A stretch of DNA of 5,499 bases from Lachnospiraceae bacterium (GTDB lineage: Bacteria; Bacillota; Clostridia; Lachnospirales; Lachnospiraceae). A program made the position numbers and the translations under genes. How positions within the stretch are numbered: the first letter of the stretch is position 1; the number at the start of each line of letters is the position of its first letter. Below, piece after piece: positions 5,259 to 5,499 of the stretch. A model generated the notes under the pieces. It was not told the origin of the DNA and did no database searches. It saw only the letters and a program-made list of their open reading frames with translations. The stretch lies in NCBI GenBank assembly GCA_024691065.1, contig JAILOA010000170.1:1-5499 (forward strand). The letters run 5' to 3'.

Positions 5259-5287
5259 ATTATATACCACATCCAAGGCATTGTAAA
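5259..5287 (-). promoter_or_regulatory. Sigma-A promoter of the membrane-protein gene
   Basis: On the minus strand a -35 TTTACA (5282-5287), a 17-bp spacer and a perfect -10 TATAAT (5259-5264) predict a start near 5252, about 70 nt before the ATG at 5181. The leader holds a short inverted repeat, ATCATT/AATGAT with a 9-base gap (minus strand, roughly 5224-5244). Confidence 0.75.
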
Positions 5288-5297
5288 TAATTTTCTT

Positions 5298-5324
5298 TTA
5301 AAAAATAAAAAACATATTTTTTAA
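5298..5324. repeat. AT-only 10-bp inverted repeat between divergent promoters
   Basis: TTAAAAAATA (5298-5307) and TATTTTTTAA (5315-5324) are perfectly inverted around a 7-bp loop. It lies between the minus-strand promoter at 5259-5287 and the plus-strand promoter at 5356-5384. A/T runs of this type often act as UP elements or bent DNA; that role is inference. Confidence 0.5.
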
Positions 5325-5338
5325 GAGATAATATTTTA

Positions 5339-5396
5339 AATACATTTCCTGAAAGTATACAAAACACAAAAAAGCATTTATAATACATTTCCTGAA
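5339..5396. repeat. 15-bp perfect direct repeat, candidate operators around a plus-strand promoter
   Basis: AATACATTTCCTGAA occurs at 5339-5353 and again at 5382-5396, 43 bp apart (about four helical turns). The first copy ends two bases before the -35 hexamer; the second overlaps the last three bases of the -10 box and covers the predicted start. The 8-bp core TTCCTGAA occurs a third time, inverted, at 5464-5471 inside the putative coding start. The placement is what a repressor controlling this promoter would use. Confidence 0.6.
5356..5384 (+). promoter_or_regulatory. Sigma-A promoter reading right
   Basis: TATACA (5356-5361), a 17-bp spacer and a perfect TATAAT (5379-5384) predict a start near 5391, about 48 nt before the ATG at 5439. 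It is divergent from the membrane-protein promoter and flanked by the 15-bp repeats. Confidence 0.6.
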
Positions 5397-5438
5397 TGGA
5401 ACCAAAAAACACCAATAAATGAAAGATTTGTAATTATT

Positions 5439-5499
5439 ATGCCCTTGAATCCAATTGACATCCTTCAGGAAGTCGGATTTGATGATATAGAAGCCCATG
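5439..5499 (+). CDS. Probable start of an unidentified plus-strand gene (runs off right edge)
   Basis: From the ATG at 5439 the plus strand is open for 20 codons to the edge. It encodes a plausible soluble N-terminus, MPLNPIDILQEV followed by GFDDIEAH. The base composition becomes less AT-rich exactly here, and a promoter with possible operators lies just upstream. Against it, no clear ribosome binding site is present (only GAAAGA at 5421-5426, 12 bases away). No other usual start codon occurs in this frame after the upstream stop at 5337-5339. Too little is visible to name a family. Confidence 0.45.
   Translation, partial: MPLNPIDILQEVGFDDIEAH

Noticed and set aside
5396..5422. 8-codon frame (MEPKNTNK) in the leader of the right-edge gene, a possible upstream peptide
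   Set aside because: It has no ribosome binding site and starts only a few bases after the predicted transcription start.
5298..5498. Minus-strand reading frame of 66 codons at the right edge
   Set aside because: Its composition is that of translated AT-rich spacer (Phe, Tyr, Lys). It runs across the plus-strand promoter and the repeats, and begins by chance at the last bases of the window.
1..5499. CRISPR array, tRNA or rRNA genes, insertion-sequence ends
   Set aside because: No regularly spaced repeats beyond the short pairs listed, no cloverleaf-like or ribosomal sequence, and no terminal inverted repeats were seen.

Overview
The window is AT-rich (roughly one third G+C by eye). Its genes have strong Gram-positive ribosome binding sites (AAGGAGG, AAGGGAGG), and its signalling proteins are of a kind common in anaerobic Firmicutes: an EAL domain followed by PAS-like regions, and a LacI-type sensor fused to GGDEF. 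This suggests a clostridial bacterium, most likely Lachnospiraceae (Butyrivibrio/Roseburia-like). The assignment is an inference from style and domain architecture, not from a marker gene.

From left to right: (1) the 5' part of an Asn/Lys-rich gene of unknown function on the minus strand, running off the left edge (start at 266); (2) a 534-residue c-di-GMP phosphodiesterase with an N-terminal EAL domain and two C-terminal PAS-like regions (445-2049, minus); (3) a 177-bp gap with a long hairpin; (4) a 632-residue diguanylate cyclase made of a LacI/periplasmic-binding-protein-like sensor, a middle region and a GGDEF domain (2227-4125, minus); (5) a 73-residue zinc-ribbon protein (4239-4460, minus); (6) a 370-bp non-coding stretch with two minus-strand promoters and a strong terminator; (7) a 116-residue four-helix membrane protein (4831-5181, minus); (8) a divergent promoter region and the first codons of a probable plus-strand gene leaving the right edge.

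The core is a c-di-GMP make/break pair: a predicted active cyclase whose sensor resembles a sugar-binding repressor without its DNA-binding head, next to a predicted active phosphodiesterase. All catalytic residues I can check are present in both. The cyclase lacks the canonical RxxD inhibitory site.

The most unusual signal is regulatory. Two minus-strand promoters 4.3 kb apart (353-386 and 4682-4715) share nearly identical 7-4-7 direct repeats, each exactly 10 bp upstream of a -10 box and in place of a -35 box. This is the layout of a Pho box or similar PhoB/OmpR-family site. One promoter serves the left-edge gene. The other points toward the zinc-ribbon and cyclase genes, with no terminator seen in between. 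A second candidate operator system, a 15-bp perfect direct repeat flanking a plus-strand promoter, lies at the right end.
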